Notes under the pieces: model-generated | Database searches by the model: none | Told to the model about the DNA's origin: nothing | The model's input: the letters and a program-made list of their open reading frames with translations, nothing else | Shown: piece by piece, positions 13,384 through 20,818 of the stretch | Layout of the letters: each line of letters begins with the position of its first letter | Numbering within the stretch: position 1 is the stretch's first letter | Translations under genes and position numbers: made by a program | Origin: UBA3305 sp002373555 | GTDB lineage: Bacteria; Bacillota; Clostridia; Lachnospirales; Lachnospiraceae | NCBI GenBank assembly: GCA_946612455.1 | Contig: CAMOER010000030.1 | Location: 1-31,373, forward strand | Length of the DNA stretch: 31,373 bases | Reading direction: 5' to 3'

Positions 13384-15888
13384 ATGGACGAACATATTTT
13401 TGACTTTGACAGGATCCATGATATAGATCTTAAGAGGACCATGGAAGATTCATATGTGGATTACGCCATGAGCGTTATCGTTTCACGTGCTATTCCTGAC
13501 GTCAGGGATGGATTGAAGCCCGTGCAGCGCCGCATCCTGTATTCCATGATCGAACTGAACAACGGTCCCGACAAGCCGCACAGAAAATGTGCGCGTATCG
13601 TCGGCGATACCATGGGTAAATATCATCCGCACGGCGACAGCTCGATTTACGGCGCGCTGGTCACGCTGGCGCAGGATTTCAATACCCGATATCCGCTCGT
13701 TGACGGACACGGAAACTTCGGTTCCATTGACGGTGACGGCGCGGCGGCCATGCGATATACGGAAGCCAGGCTTTCGAAGATCTCCATGGAGATGACCGCG
13801 GATCTCAACAAGGATACCGTGGATTTCATTCCGAACTTTGATGAGACGGAAAAGGAGCCGGTCGTACTGCCTTCGAGATATCCGAATCTTCTGGTAAACG
13901 GTGCTTCCGGCATTGCTGTCGGCATGGCGACGAATATTCCGCCGCATAACTTAAGAGAAGTCATTTCCGCTGTCGAAAAGATCATTGACAATAAAGTGAA
14001 TGAGGATCGTGAAACGGAGATCGATGAGCTGATTGCGATCGTCAAGGGTCCCGATTTTCCGACCGGCGCCACCATTCTCGGAAGAATGGGCATTGAAGAG
14101 GCTTACCGGACCGGCCGCGGCAAGATCCGCGTGCAGGCGGTAACGGATATCGAGCCGATGGCGAACGGCAAGAACCGGATCGTTGTTTCCGAGATTCCTT
14201 ACATGGTCAATAAAGCGAGACTGATCGAAAAGATCGCTGAGCTTGTCAAGGATAAGAAGATCGACGGCATCACGGATCTGCGCGATGAATCCGACCGTTT
14301 CGGCATGCGGATCTGCATCGAACTGCGCCGGGATGTGAATCCGAATGTCATCCTGAACCAGCTCTACAAGCATACCCAGATGATGGACAGCTTCGGCGTG
14401 ATCATGCTGGCGCTCGTCGGCAATGAACCGAAGGTCCTGAATCTGAAGCAGATGCTGTATTATTATCTGGACCATCAGAAAGACGTGATCACCAGACGCA
14501 CGAAGTATGAGCTGAACAAAGCGGAAGAACGTGCGCATATCCTGCAGGGATTGCTGATCGCGCTGGATAATATCGACGAAGTGATCGCGCTGATCCGGGC
14601 TTCGGCGAATACACAGGAAGCAAAGAATGCCCTGATCGAAAGATTCGGTCTTTCTGATGCACAGGCCCAGGCAATTGTGGATATGCGTCTGCGTGCGCTG
14701 ACCGGTCTGGAAAGAGAAAAGATCGAGAATGAATTTAAGGAGCTGCAGATCCGCATTGCAGAACTGAAGGCGATCCTTGCGGATGAAAAGCTTCTTCTGG
14801 GCGTCATCAAAACAGAGATCCATGCGATCGCCGAAAAATACGGTGACGACAGACGCACCAAGATCGGCATCGATGTGGATGAGATCTCCATTGAAGATAT
14901 GGTGCCGGATGATCCGACTGTCATCGCGATGACCAGGCTTGGATATGTCAAGCGAATGGATGTGGAACAGTTCCGTTCCCAGAACCGCGGCGGCAAGGGC
15001 ATCAAGGGAATTCAGACGATCGAAGAGGATACCATCGAGGATCTTCTGATGACGACGAATCACCGTACGCTTCTGTTCTTCACAAATAAAGGAAGAGTGT
15101 ACCGGCTGAAATCCTATGAGATCCCGGAGGCCGGCCGTACGGCCAGAGGAACAGCGATCGTAAATCTCTTACAGCTGCAGCCGGAAGAGAGAGTCTCGGC
15201 CATGATCAGCGTAAAGGGAATCGAAAATGATCATTACCTCCTCATGGCGACCAAATCCGGAATCGTGAAGAGAACGGCCGTTCCGGAATATGCCAATATC
15301 CGGAAGACCGGACTGGCGGCGATCGTACTCAGAGATGATGACGAACTGATCGAAGTCAAGGATACGGACGGCGACCGCGATGTATTCATGGTCACGAAGA
15401 ACGGTATGTGCATCCGTTTCAATGAAAATGAAGTCCGCCCGACCGGACGACAGTCCATGGGCGTGCGCGGCATGAATCTGGATGTGGATGATGAAGTGGT
15501 CGCAATGCAGCTGGATTCCCAGGGAGACAGCCTGCTGATCGTCTCCGAAAACGGTATGGGCAAGAAGACGAAGCTTGGTGCTTTCCCTCTGCATCACCGC
15601 GGCGGCAAGGGTATCAAGACATACAAGATCACGGAGAAGACCGGAAAGATCTTCGGCGCGAAGGCAGTCACGGAAGACCGGGAGATGCTGATCATTACCA
15701 CGGACGGCATCATGATCCGGATCCGGATCGCGGATATCACCACGACCGGCAGGATCGCATCCGGTGTCAAGCTGGTCAATATGCCGGACGGAACGACCGT
15801 GGCCGGCATCACGAAGGTCAGAGAAAGCGAGAATACACAGACGGAAGAAACGGAGACAGAGCCGGAACTTCCGGAGATGCAGGAATAA
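13384..15888 (+). CDS. gyrA: DNA gyrase subunit A
   Basis: An 834-residue DNA cleavage and rejoining subunit of gyrase. The catalytic tyrosine is Tyr125 in AAMRYTEARL. The quinolone-determining region reads HPHGDSSIYGALVTLAQ: Ser86 aligns with E. coli Ser83 and Gly90 with E. coli Asp87. The tower and coiled-coil region is followed by a C-terminal beta-pinwheel. There the GyrA-box appears as SQNRGGKGIKG, with a second RGGKGIK later. The presence of the box and the gyrB neighbour argue for GyrA rather than ParC. The C-terminal tail is acidic (TEETETEPELPEMQE). The ATG at 13384 has AAGGAG upstream. It converges on the DUF815 gene across a large palindrome. Confidence 0.97.
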   Translation: MDEHIFDFDRIHDIDLKRTMEDSYVDYAMSVIVSRAIPDVRDGLKPVQRRILYSMIELNNGPDKPHRKCARIVGDTMGKYHPHGDSSIYGALVTLAQDFNTRYPLVDGHGNFGSIDGDGAAAMRYTEARLSKISMEMTADLNKDTVDFIPNFDETEKEPVVLPSRYPNLLVNGASGIAVGMATNIPPHNLREVISAVEKIIDNKVNEDRETEIDELIAIVKGPDFPTGATILGRMGIEEAYRTGRGKIRVQAVTDIEPMANGKNRIVVSEIPYMVNKARLIEKIAELVKDKKIDGITDLRDESDRFGMRICIELRRDVNPNVILNQLYKHTQMMDSFGVIMLALVGNEPKVLNLKQMLYYYLDHQKDVITRRTKYELNKAEERAHILQGLLIALDNIDEVIALIRASANTQEAKNALIERFGLSDAQAQAIVDMRLRALTGLEREKIENEFKELQIRIAELKAILADEKLLLGVIKTEIHAIAEKYGDDRRTKIGIDVDEISIEDMVPDDPTVIAMTRLGYVKRMDVEQFRSQNRGGKGIKGIQTIEEDTIEDLLMTTNHRTLLFFTNKGRVYRLKSYEIPEAGRTARGTAIVNLLQLQPEERVSAMISVKGIENDHYLLMATKSGIVKRTAVPEYANIRKTGLAAIVLRDDDELIEVKDTDGDRDVFMVTKNGMCIRFNENEVRPTGRQSMGVRGMNLDVDDEVVAMQLDSQGDSLLIVSENGMGKKTKLGAFPLHHRGGKGIKTYKITEKTGKIFGAKAVTEDREMLIITTDGIMIRIRIADITTTGRIASGVKLVNMPDGTTVAGITKVRESENTQTEETETEPELPEMQE

Positions 15889-15910
15889 GAAACTGATGTG
15901 GACAAAATGA

Positions 15911-15980
15911 CCATGGGGACAGGTTCCGTGGGTTACCGGACGCTGAAAGCGTTTGTAACCCACGGAACCTGTCCCCATGG
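15911..15980. repeat. 26-bp perfect inverted repeat between convergent genes
   Basis: Positions 15911-15936 are the exact reverse complement of 15955-15980. The 18-nt middle carries an ACGC/GCGT mini-stem. The core includes GGGGACAGGTTCC, a motif I recall from REP-like palindromes in other bacterial genomes; that recall is unchecked. It lies between the gyrA stop and the end of the DUF815 gene on the opposite strand. Short T-rich tracts flank it on both sides, so it can also work as a bidirectional terminator. Confidence 0.85.
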
Positions 15981-15983
15981 GTT

Positions 15984-17243
15984 TTACTGCTTTCCGAGCA
16001 GATAGGTGATCAGCTGGCTGGCCGCCCGGCCGCTTCTGCCGCCGTGGGAGAGCTCCCACTGGTTTGCAAGCAGCATCAGTTCCTCATCGGAGAGCATCAG
16101 TCCTTCCTTCTTGGCGATGCCTCTTACGATATCCATATATTCCTGCCTGACGGGTTTTCCGTAGTAGATCTGGATACCGAATCTCGCTGCCAGCGACAGT
16201 CTTTCCTGCACGCTGTCGGTCGGATGCAGATCGTCATCTCCGCCGCGCGTATCGGAGAATGTTTCCTTCATCAGATGTCTGCGGTTGCTCGTGGCATAGA
16301 GCAGGACATTTTCGGGACGACGCTCCATGCCGCCCTCAATGACCGCCTTCATATATTTGTAATCGGTCTCGAACTCCTCGAAGGAAAGATCGTCCATATA
16401 CAGGATGAATTTGTAATTCCGGTTCTTGATCTGGGCGAGTACTTCGGTGATATCCCGCATCTGATGCTTGTAGAGCTCAATGAGACGCAGGCCGCGGTCA
16501 TAATACTCATTCATGATCGCCTTGATGCTGGAGGATTTTCCGGTGCCGGCATCGCCGTAGAGCAGTACGTTGTTGGCTCTCTTTCCGTCCAGGAAAGCTT
16601 CGGTGTTTTCCGTCAGGAGTTCTTTCTGGGATTCGTAGCCGATGATATCCGAAAGCCGTACATGCTCTGTCTTGGTGATCGGAACGATGTCGACTTTTCC
16701 GTCTTTGTTCTCGATCCGGAACGCTTTGTGCAGACCGAATTTTCCGACGCCGAAATGTTTGTAGAAGTCCGTGACGGCATTCGTGAATTCCTCTTCATCC
16801 TGCGCATTCGAAAGTTCCTTTGCCAGCATCAGGATCCGGTCTCTGACTCTCTGGTTGTAAACTTTGCTGCTTCCGGAGACGCTTTTATATTCGGCAAGCA
16901 CCCCGAAGAGATCCGTGTCGTATTTTCTGTCCAGCTCATGAAGATCGAGCCGGAACCATTCCCGGATCTTTTTGAAATCATGCTCCGCCATTTTGCGGAT
17001 GCTGCCGGATACATTTCCCCTGACTTCGCAGGCCATGCTGAAGGCATTTTCATGCTGGGCCAGAATGAAGGCTAGATAATCATGCCAGACATTTCCGTCA
17101 AGGCCATGTTTTGCAGCCAGCTCGGTGAGTGAATTCAATACATCAAAAAGATGCGTATCATCCCCTCCCTGGAGCTCCTCCATATAGTCCAGGATCTCTC
17201 TGTGTTCCGGTTCTCTGTACAATACTAACTGATTTCTTCTCAT
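15984..17243 (-). CDS. DUF815-family AAA+ ATPase
   Basis: A 419-residue protein. The N-terminal half (about 1-195) is helical without a known motif. An AAA+ module follows: Walker A GDAGTGKSS at about 230-238, Walker B FILYMDDLSFEE at about 279-290, and a sensor-like LLYATSNRRHLMKE. DUF815 proteins are widely conserved in bacteria and have no settled function. The end (SGRAASQLITYLLGKQ) fits a lid helix. GGGGGA lies upstream of the ATG at 17243. It follows the PrsW-like gene by 23 nt on the same strand, which suggests one operon, but what this ATPase acts on cannot be told. Confidence 0.9.
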   Translation of the reverse strand: MRRNQLVLYREPEHREILDYMEELQGGDDTHLFDVLNSLTELAAKHGLDGNVWHDYLAFILAQHENAFSMACEVRGNVSGSIRKMAEHDFKKIREWFRLDLHELDRKYDTDLFGVLAEYKSVSGSSKVYNQRVRDRILMLAKELSNAQDEEEFTNAVTDFYKHFGVGKFGLHKAFRIENKDGKVDIVPITKTEHVRLSDIIGYESQKELLTENTEAFLDGKRANNVLLYGDAGTGKSSSIKAIMNEYYDRGLRLIELYKHQMRDITEVLAQIKNRNYKFILYMDDLSFEEFETDYKYMKAVIEGGMERRPENVLLYATSNRRHLMKETFSDTRGGDDDLHPTDSVQERLSLAARFGIQIYYGKPVRQEYMDIVRGIAKKEGLMLSDEELMLLANQWELSHGGRSGRAASQLITYLLGKQ

Positions 17244-17266
17244 AGATCCCCCAAAATTACAGGTCT

Positions 17267-17977
17267 TCAGACCGGTCTGTCTGTTCTGGATTCATGCCGT
17301 ACCACACGGAAGACGGCGATATCGACAACGATCACAAAGATGAAGAATAAAAGCGTTGCAAAGGAAGTGCCCGTCATAGCGCAGGCATCGTAAAAGCCGT
17401 GCAGAAATACCGGTACGAGCAGAGCCAGTCGTTCATAAGCTTTCTGGGCGCCTCTGTTTCCATCCAGAAATGCGGTCTTCGCTCTTGCATAGTAAAAGCC
17501 CATGAATACCGAGAAAGCCAGATGTCCGGGAATCGCGAGAAGCGCTCTGGCCGGCGCCACGGAAAGTCCGTAGCCCATCACATAGCCGATATTTTCAAAA
17601 CCGGCAAATCCGAGCGATACGAAGACGGCGTAAATGATGCCGTCGAAGGTATAGTTAAAATTCGGATTTTTCCAGGTCTTTTTCCGCATCAGGAAATATT
17701 TGGCGCCTTCTTCGGCAAGTGCGACGACGAGGAAAGCGAACAGTACCACGAAGAAAGGATTGTCCGGTGAAACAAGCGCTGTCAGGATCGTCTGTCCGAT
17801 ATTTTCCAGGATGACCGCCGCCAGGGCTGCCAGAACGCCCATGAATATCAGGGAAAGGAGAAGCCCGCCGGGTTCCTTCTCAATCTTATCCTGACGGTAG
17901 ATCACACGCATCAGAAAAAGGGCGGGAAACAGAGCAGCAATGATGCAGAGCGTTACAGGACTGAATAACAGAAACAT
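17267..17977 (-). CDS. prsW: PrsW-family intramembrane metalloprotease
   Basis: A 236-residue membrane protein with about seven or eight hydrophobic helices. The family catalytic motifs are all present: E89-E90 with a following Lys93 in ALAEEGAKYF, FDGIIYA at 111-117, the E128-N129 pair in GFAGFENIGY, His152 in IPGHLAFS, and His193 and Asp197 in FLHGFYDA. PrsW-type proteases cut membrane-bound anti-sigma factors, such as RsiW in Bacillus subtilis. No anti-sigma factor is encoded nearby, so the substrate is unknown, and the symbol is by family only. The start at 17977 follows GAGGAG. It heads the operon with the DUF815 gene. Confidence 0.9.
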   Translation of the reverse strand: MFLLFSPVTLCIIAALFPALFLMRVIYRQDKIEKEPGGLLLSLIFMGVLAALAAVILENIGQTILTALVSPDNPFFVVLFAFLVVALAEEGAKYFLMRKKTWKNPNFNYTFDGIIYAVFVSLGFAGFENIGYVMGYGLSVAPARALLAIPGHLAFSVFMGFYYARAKTAFLDGNRGAQKAYERLALLVPVFLHGFYDACAMTGTSFATLLFFIFVIVVDIAVFRVVRHESRTDRPV

Positions 17978-18061
17978 TTCTCCTCCTCTTTCAAAAGGTG
18001 ATGCACATTCTGATTCCGGTACGGAACGGGAAAGTGAACAACATTATTTTTGATTGTTTCA

Positions 18062-18090
18062 TTGACATATTTTTTCTGCTGTGCTAATAT
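18062..18090 (+). promoter_or_regulatory. Promoter of tRNA-Trp
   Basis: A perfect -35 TTGACA (18062-18067), a 17-bp spacer and -10 TAATAT (18085-18090). The start point would be about 10 nt before the mature tRNA 5' end. Confidence 0.88.
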
Positions 18091-18107
18091 AGTCGAGCAG
18101 GTTTTTT

Positions 18108-18178
18108 AGGGGTATAGTTCAATGGCAGAACAGCGGTCTCCAAAACCGTCAATGTGAGTTCGACTCTTACTACCCCTG
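18108..18178 (+). tRNA. tRNA-Trp (anticodon CCA)
   Basis: A 71-nt cloverleaf. The acceptor arm is 18108-18114 with 18171-18177, followed by discriminator G at 18178, the standard Trp identity base. The D-stem is GTTC/GAAC. The anticodon stem GCGGT/ACCGT encloses the loop CTCCAAA, with CCA at 18140-18142. The T-arm carries TTCGACT. The terminal CCA is not encoded and would be added after transcription. A promoter and a strong terminator frame it as a single-gene unit. Confidence 0.97.
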
Positions 18179-18183
18179 CTTTC

Positions 18184-18214
18184 GAGGTTTCACATCCGTG
18201 AAACCTCTTTTTTT
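18184..18214 (+). terminator. Rho-independent terminator of tRNA-Trp
   Basis: A perfect 10-bp stem GAGGTTTCAC/GTGAAACCTC with an ATCC loop, followed by seven T (18208-18214). The T-run touches the stop codon of the convergent DUF3881-like gene. Confidence 0.95.
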
Positions 18215-19103
18215 ACTGCAGCGGCTTCTTATCGTACAGGATCTTGCCCATCAGCCAGATATCTCCCTTGAATCTTCTGCCGACGGCAGGCTCTCCCATG
18301 AGATCGTCTTCGTTGATCATGACCGAGAGCGTGAGATTGTTGCACTCCAGAACAAAACGCCAGCAGATCTCTCCGGTCAGCGTATTGACATGGCGGTCCA
18401 TCTGCAGGATCTCCCCGATAATGGAATACTGATCGGATTCCAGTCCGTACGGCATGAAGCAGGTGTCGACAATGGAATAGACATCTTCATGGGCCAGCCG
18501 CTCGGATACATTCTGGAAAATGTTCATATCGGCCATCGCGAGTTTTTCCATGGCGGATTCATCGCCGTTCCTGGCATTCCGGATCAGATGGTCTCTTTTC
18601 TTCTCGGATGTCCGGATCTTCTCCAGCTGCCTGTCGGTCTTATAAAGAGGAAGAAGGATCTTTCCTTCCGTGCAGAGACCGTTTAACGCAATTCCCTTGA
18701 CAGGGACCGGATCAGCGCTCATCCGCTGGTCATGGATGAAATCGATCCCGTTCGACAGATGGAAGATCAGGGACACGCCCATGGCGTTGTCTTCCACGAT
18801 CCCGCCGAAGGAGACCCTGTCGGAATGTCTTTCGATATTGCAGTATTCCGTCGTGGAAACGATCTCATTTTCGGCGTAGGGAAAATAATACTCGGTATTG
18901 AATCTTCCGTTATCCTCATAATAACCGAAGACCCTGAGACCGAAATTCTTCCCGAATGCTTTGTCGAAGTATTCGTATCTTTCCTCCTCATCACCGAGCA
19001 CGATGGAATGCGAGGAATCGGAAACGGAGAGATTGATCAGGCTCCGGATGTCTCTTTTTCGTATGAATTTCTTAAAACCGACCGCTCTTAAATATCTGTG
19101 CAT
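18213..19103 (-). CDS. DUF3881-like protein of unknown function
   Basis: A 296-residue soluble protein without signal peptide or membrane segment. It begins MHRYLRAVGFKKFIRKRDIRSLIN and ends in a beta-rich half (FKGDIWLMGKILYD). From the opening MHRYLRAVGF and the length I place it in the DUF3881 family known from Lachnospiraceae and relatives; this is recall, not a search. The ATG at 19103 is chosen because AAGGGGGG lies upstream; an in-frame start at 19130 overlaps the promoter. No partner gene shares its operon. I can give no function. Confidence 0.75.
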   Translation of the reverse strand: MHRYLRAVGFKKFIRKRDIRSLINLSVSDSSHSIVLGDEEERYEYFDKAFGKNFGLRVFGYYEDNGRFNTEYYFPYAENEIVSTTEYCNIERHSDRVSFGGIVEDNAMGVSLIFHLSNGIDFIHDQRMSADPVPVKGIALNGLCTEGKILLPLYKTDRQLEKIRTSEKKRDHLIRNARNGDESAMEKLAMADMNIFQNVSERLAHEDVYSIVDTCFMPYGLESDQYSIIGEILQMDRHVNTLTGEICWRFVLECNNLTLSVMINEDDLMGEPAVGRRFKGDIWLMGKILYDKKPLQ

Positions 19104-19128
19104 GGGATCCCCCCTTATCTTCCGCATC

Positions 19129-19157
19129 ATTATAAGTTAAGGAAGAATAGGATGCAA
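19129..19157 (-). promoter_or_regulatory. Promoter of the DUF3881-like gene
   Basis: On the minus strand: -35 TTGCAT (19152-19157), a 17-bp spacer and a perfect -10 TATAAT (19129-19134). The predicted start leaves a leader of about 20 nt before the ATG at 19103, which supports that start over the one at 19130. The rest of the gap to gdhA (19158-19375) is AT-rich. It holds the gdhA leader, in which I cannot fix a promoter with confidence. Confidence 0.8.
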
Positions 19158-19375
19158 GCGCAATTAGTCGGTTTTACTGTGATAAAGCGGTAAAAAGGAT
19201 GGTAATATACTGATAATCAGATGGAATTATTTCTTACATATTAAAACTATTTTACCTTATTTACTTTTGATAAAATAGTGACTTTTTGACGTCCGGGGGT
19301 TATATTGTTAACGCAGGCAAACGGGAGAATACCCGCGACCAAAACAAAATTTGTCTGACTATAGGAGGATTAGAA

Positions 19376-20728
19376 ATGTCGTACGTAGATGAGGTACTGG
19401 CAAAGGTAGAAGCTAAGGACGGCGCTGAAAAAGAGTTTATGCAGACTGTCCGCGAAGTTCTGGAATCTTTAAGACCCCTGGTAGCTGAGCACGAGGAAGA
19501 GTACAGAAAACTCGGTATCCTTGAGAGACTCTGCGAGCCGGAAAAGGTTGTTCAGTTCCGTGTACCGTGGGTAGACGATCAGGGACAGACCCATGTAAAC
19601 CGCGGCTGGAGAGTACAATTCAACTCCGCGATCGGACCGTACAAGGGCGGACTTCGTTTCCATCCTACAGTCAACTTAAGTGTTCTGAAGTTCCTCGGCT
19701 TTGAGCAGATGTTCAAGAACTGCCTGACCGGTCTTCCGATCGGCGGCGGCAAGGGCGGATCCGACTTCAACCCCAGAGGAAAGTCCGAAGACGAACTGAT
19801 GCGTTTCTGCCAGTCCTTTATCACTGAGCTGTATCGCTACATCGGTCCCGATCTTGACAGCCCCGCCGGCGACCTTGGCTGCGGCACGAAGGAGATCGGT
19901 TACATGTTCGGTACCTATAAGAGAATCGTCGGCGAGTTCAAGAACGGCGCTCTGACCGGTAAGGCTGTCCCTTACGGCGGATCCCTTGGACGTGACACCG
20001 CGACCGGTTTCGGTGCTGTATACTTCACCGAAGAGCTCTTCAAGGATCTTGGAAAGACCATCGAAGGAACCACCTTCTGCCTGTCCGGTTTCGGCAACGT
20101 TGCATGGGGCGCTGCCAAGAAGATCGCTGAGCTCGGCGGCAAGGTCATTGCTCTGTCCGGTCCTGACGGATACATTTATGATCCCGAAGGCATCACCACC
20201 CCCGAAAAGATCGATTATCTTGTTGAGATGCGTAACTCCAGAAGAGATAAGGTTCAGGATTACGCTGACAAGTTCGGCTGCGAGTTCCATGCCGGTGAGA
20301 AGCCCTGGGGCCGCGTAAATGCTGATGTTTACATGCCTTGCGCAACACAGAACGATATCCGCATCGAGGATGCGCATCGGATCGACGAAGAAGGCCATTC
20401 CAAGATCATCATCGAAGTTGCCAACATGCCTACCACGCAGGAAGCTGTTGATTTCTTCGTAGAGAACGGCTATGTCGTAGCTCCTTCCAAGGCTGTAAAC
20501 GCTGCCGGCGTTGCCTGCTCTGAGATGGAGATGAGCCAGAACGCCATGAAGCTTTCCTGGACTGCTGAGGAAGTAGACGCGAAGCTGCATGTTGTCATGG
20601 CAAACATCTATCGTAACATCACCGCTGCTGCCAAGAAGTACGGCAAAGAAGGCGATATGATCGCCGGTGCAAACCTTGCGGCTGCAGAGAAGATCCTTGA
20701 TGCTATGGTAGGACAGGGAGTCTGCTAA
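19376..20728 (+). CDS. gdhA: Glutamate dehydrogenase (hexameric, GDH family I)
   Basis: A 450-residue enzyme that interconverts glutamate with 2-oxoglutarate and ammonia. Substrate-site lysines fall at Lys90 (GPYKGGLRF), Lys114 and Lys126 (GGGKGGSDF), with catalytic Asp166 in SPAGDLG. These are one position later than the residues I recall for Clostridium symbiosum GDH. The nucleotide-binding part has GFGNVAWGAAKK and LSGPDGYIYDP. The Pro-Asp after the second strand is as in the NAD-specific C. symbiosum enzyme and unlike NADP-type E. coli GdhA, so NAD(H) is likely but unproven. The start at 19376 has AGGAGG 7 nt upstream. Codons are strongly biased, as for a highly expressed gene. A terminator follows. 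Confidence 0.97.
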   Translation: MSYVDEVLAKVEAKDGAEKEFMQTVREVLESLRPLVAEHEEEYRKLGILERLCEPEKVVQFRVPWVDDQGQTHVNRGWRVQFNSAIGPYKGGLRFHPTVNLSVLKFLGFEQMFKNCLTGLPIGGGKGGSDFNPRGKSEDELMRFCQSFITELYRYIGPDLDSPAGDLGCGTKEIGYMFGTYKRIVGEFKNGALTGKAVPYGGSLGRDTATGFGAVYFTEELFKDLGKTIEGTTFCLSGFGNVAWGAAKKIAELGGKVIALSGPDGYIYDPEGITTPEKIDYLVEMRNSRRDKVQDYADKFGCEFHAGEKPWGRVNADVYMPCATQNDIRIEDAHRIDEEGHSKIIIEVANMPTTQEAVDFFVENGYVVAPSKAVNAAGVACSEMEMSQNAMKLSWTAEEVDAKLHVVMANIYRNITAAAKKYGKEGDMIAGANLAAAEKILDAMVGQGVC

Positions 20729-20754
20729 TCCCCCTAGTATATTTATATACACCT

Positions 20755-20786
20755 GGAGCGTGCCCTCGGGCACGCTCCTTTCTTTT
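20755..20786 (+). terminator. Rho-independent terminator of gdhA
   Basis: A 10-bp GC-rich stem (20755-20764 with 20769-20778) capped by a CTCG tetraloop and followed by TTTCTTTT. It also separates gdhA from the convergent lipoprotein gene. Confidence 0.95.
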
Positions 20787-20818
20787 GTTTACGGCGGTTC
20801 TGATGCGATCTTTCCCGC

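Noticed and set aside
13951..15063. Long minus-strand ORF (370 residues) inside gyrA
   Set aside because: It is a shadow of gyrA, rich in His, Arg and Asp as expected from antisense codons, without start signals. The same holds for other long antisense frames opposite dnaN, gyrB, gdhA and pyrC.
17978..18061. Promoter for the prsW-DUF815 operon
   Set aside because: The gap has a small TTCCG/CGGAA palindrome (18014-18026) but no -35/-10 pair with acceptable spacing on the minus strand.
19201..19306. gdhA promoter candidates (TATACT at 19206, TAAAAT at 19271, TATATT at 19301)
   Set aside because: None has a convincing -35 at 16-18 bp, so I did not list a promoter although one must exist in the gap.
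19286..19375. Upstream 30-codon extension of gdhA
   Set aside because: The segment has no homology-like features. AGGAGG sits directly before the ATG at 19376, and the length then matches the GDH family.
19676..20773. Minus-strand ORF of 365 residues opposite gdhA
   Set aside because: It overlaps the gdhA terminator and mirrors its biased codons. It shows no domain and no ribosome binding site.
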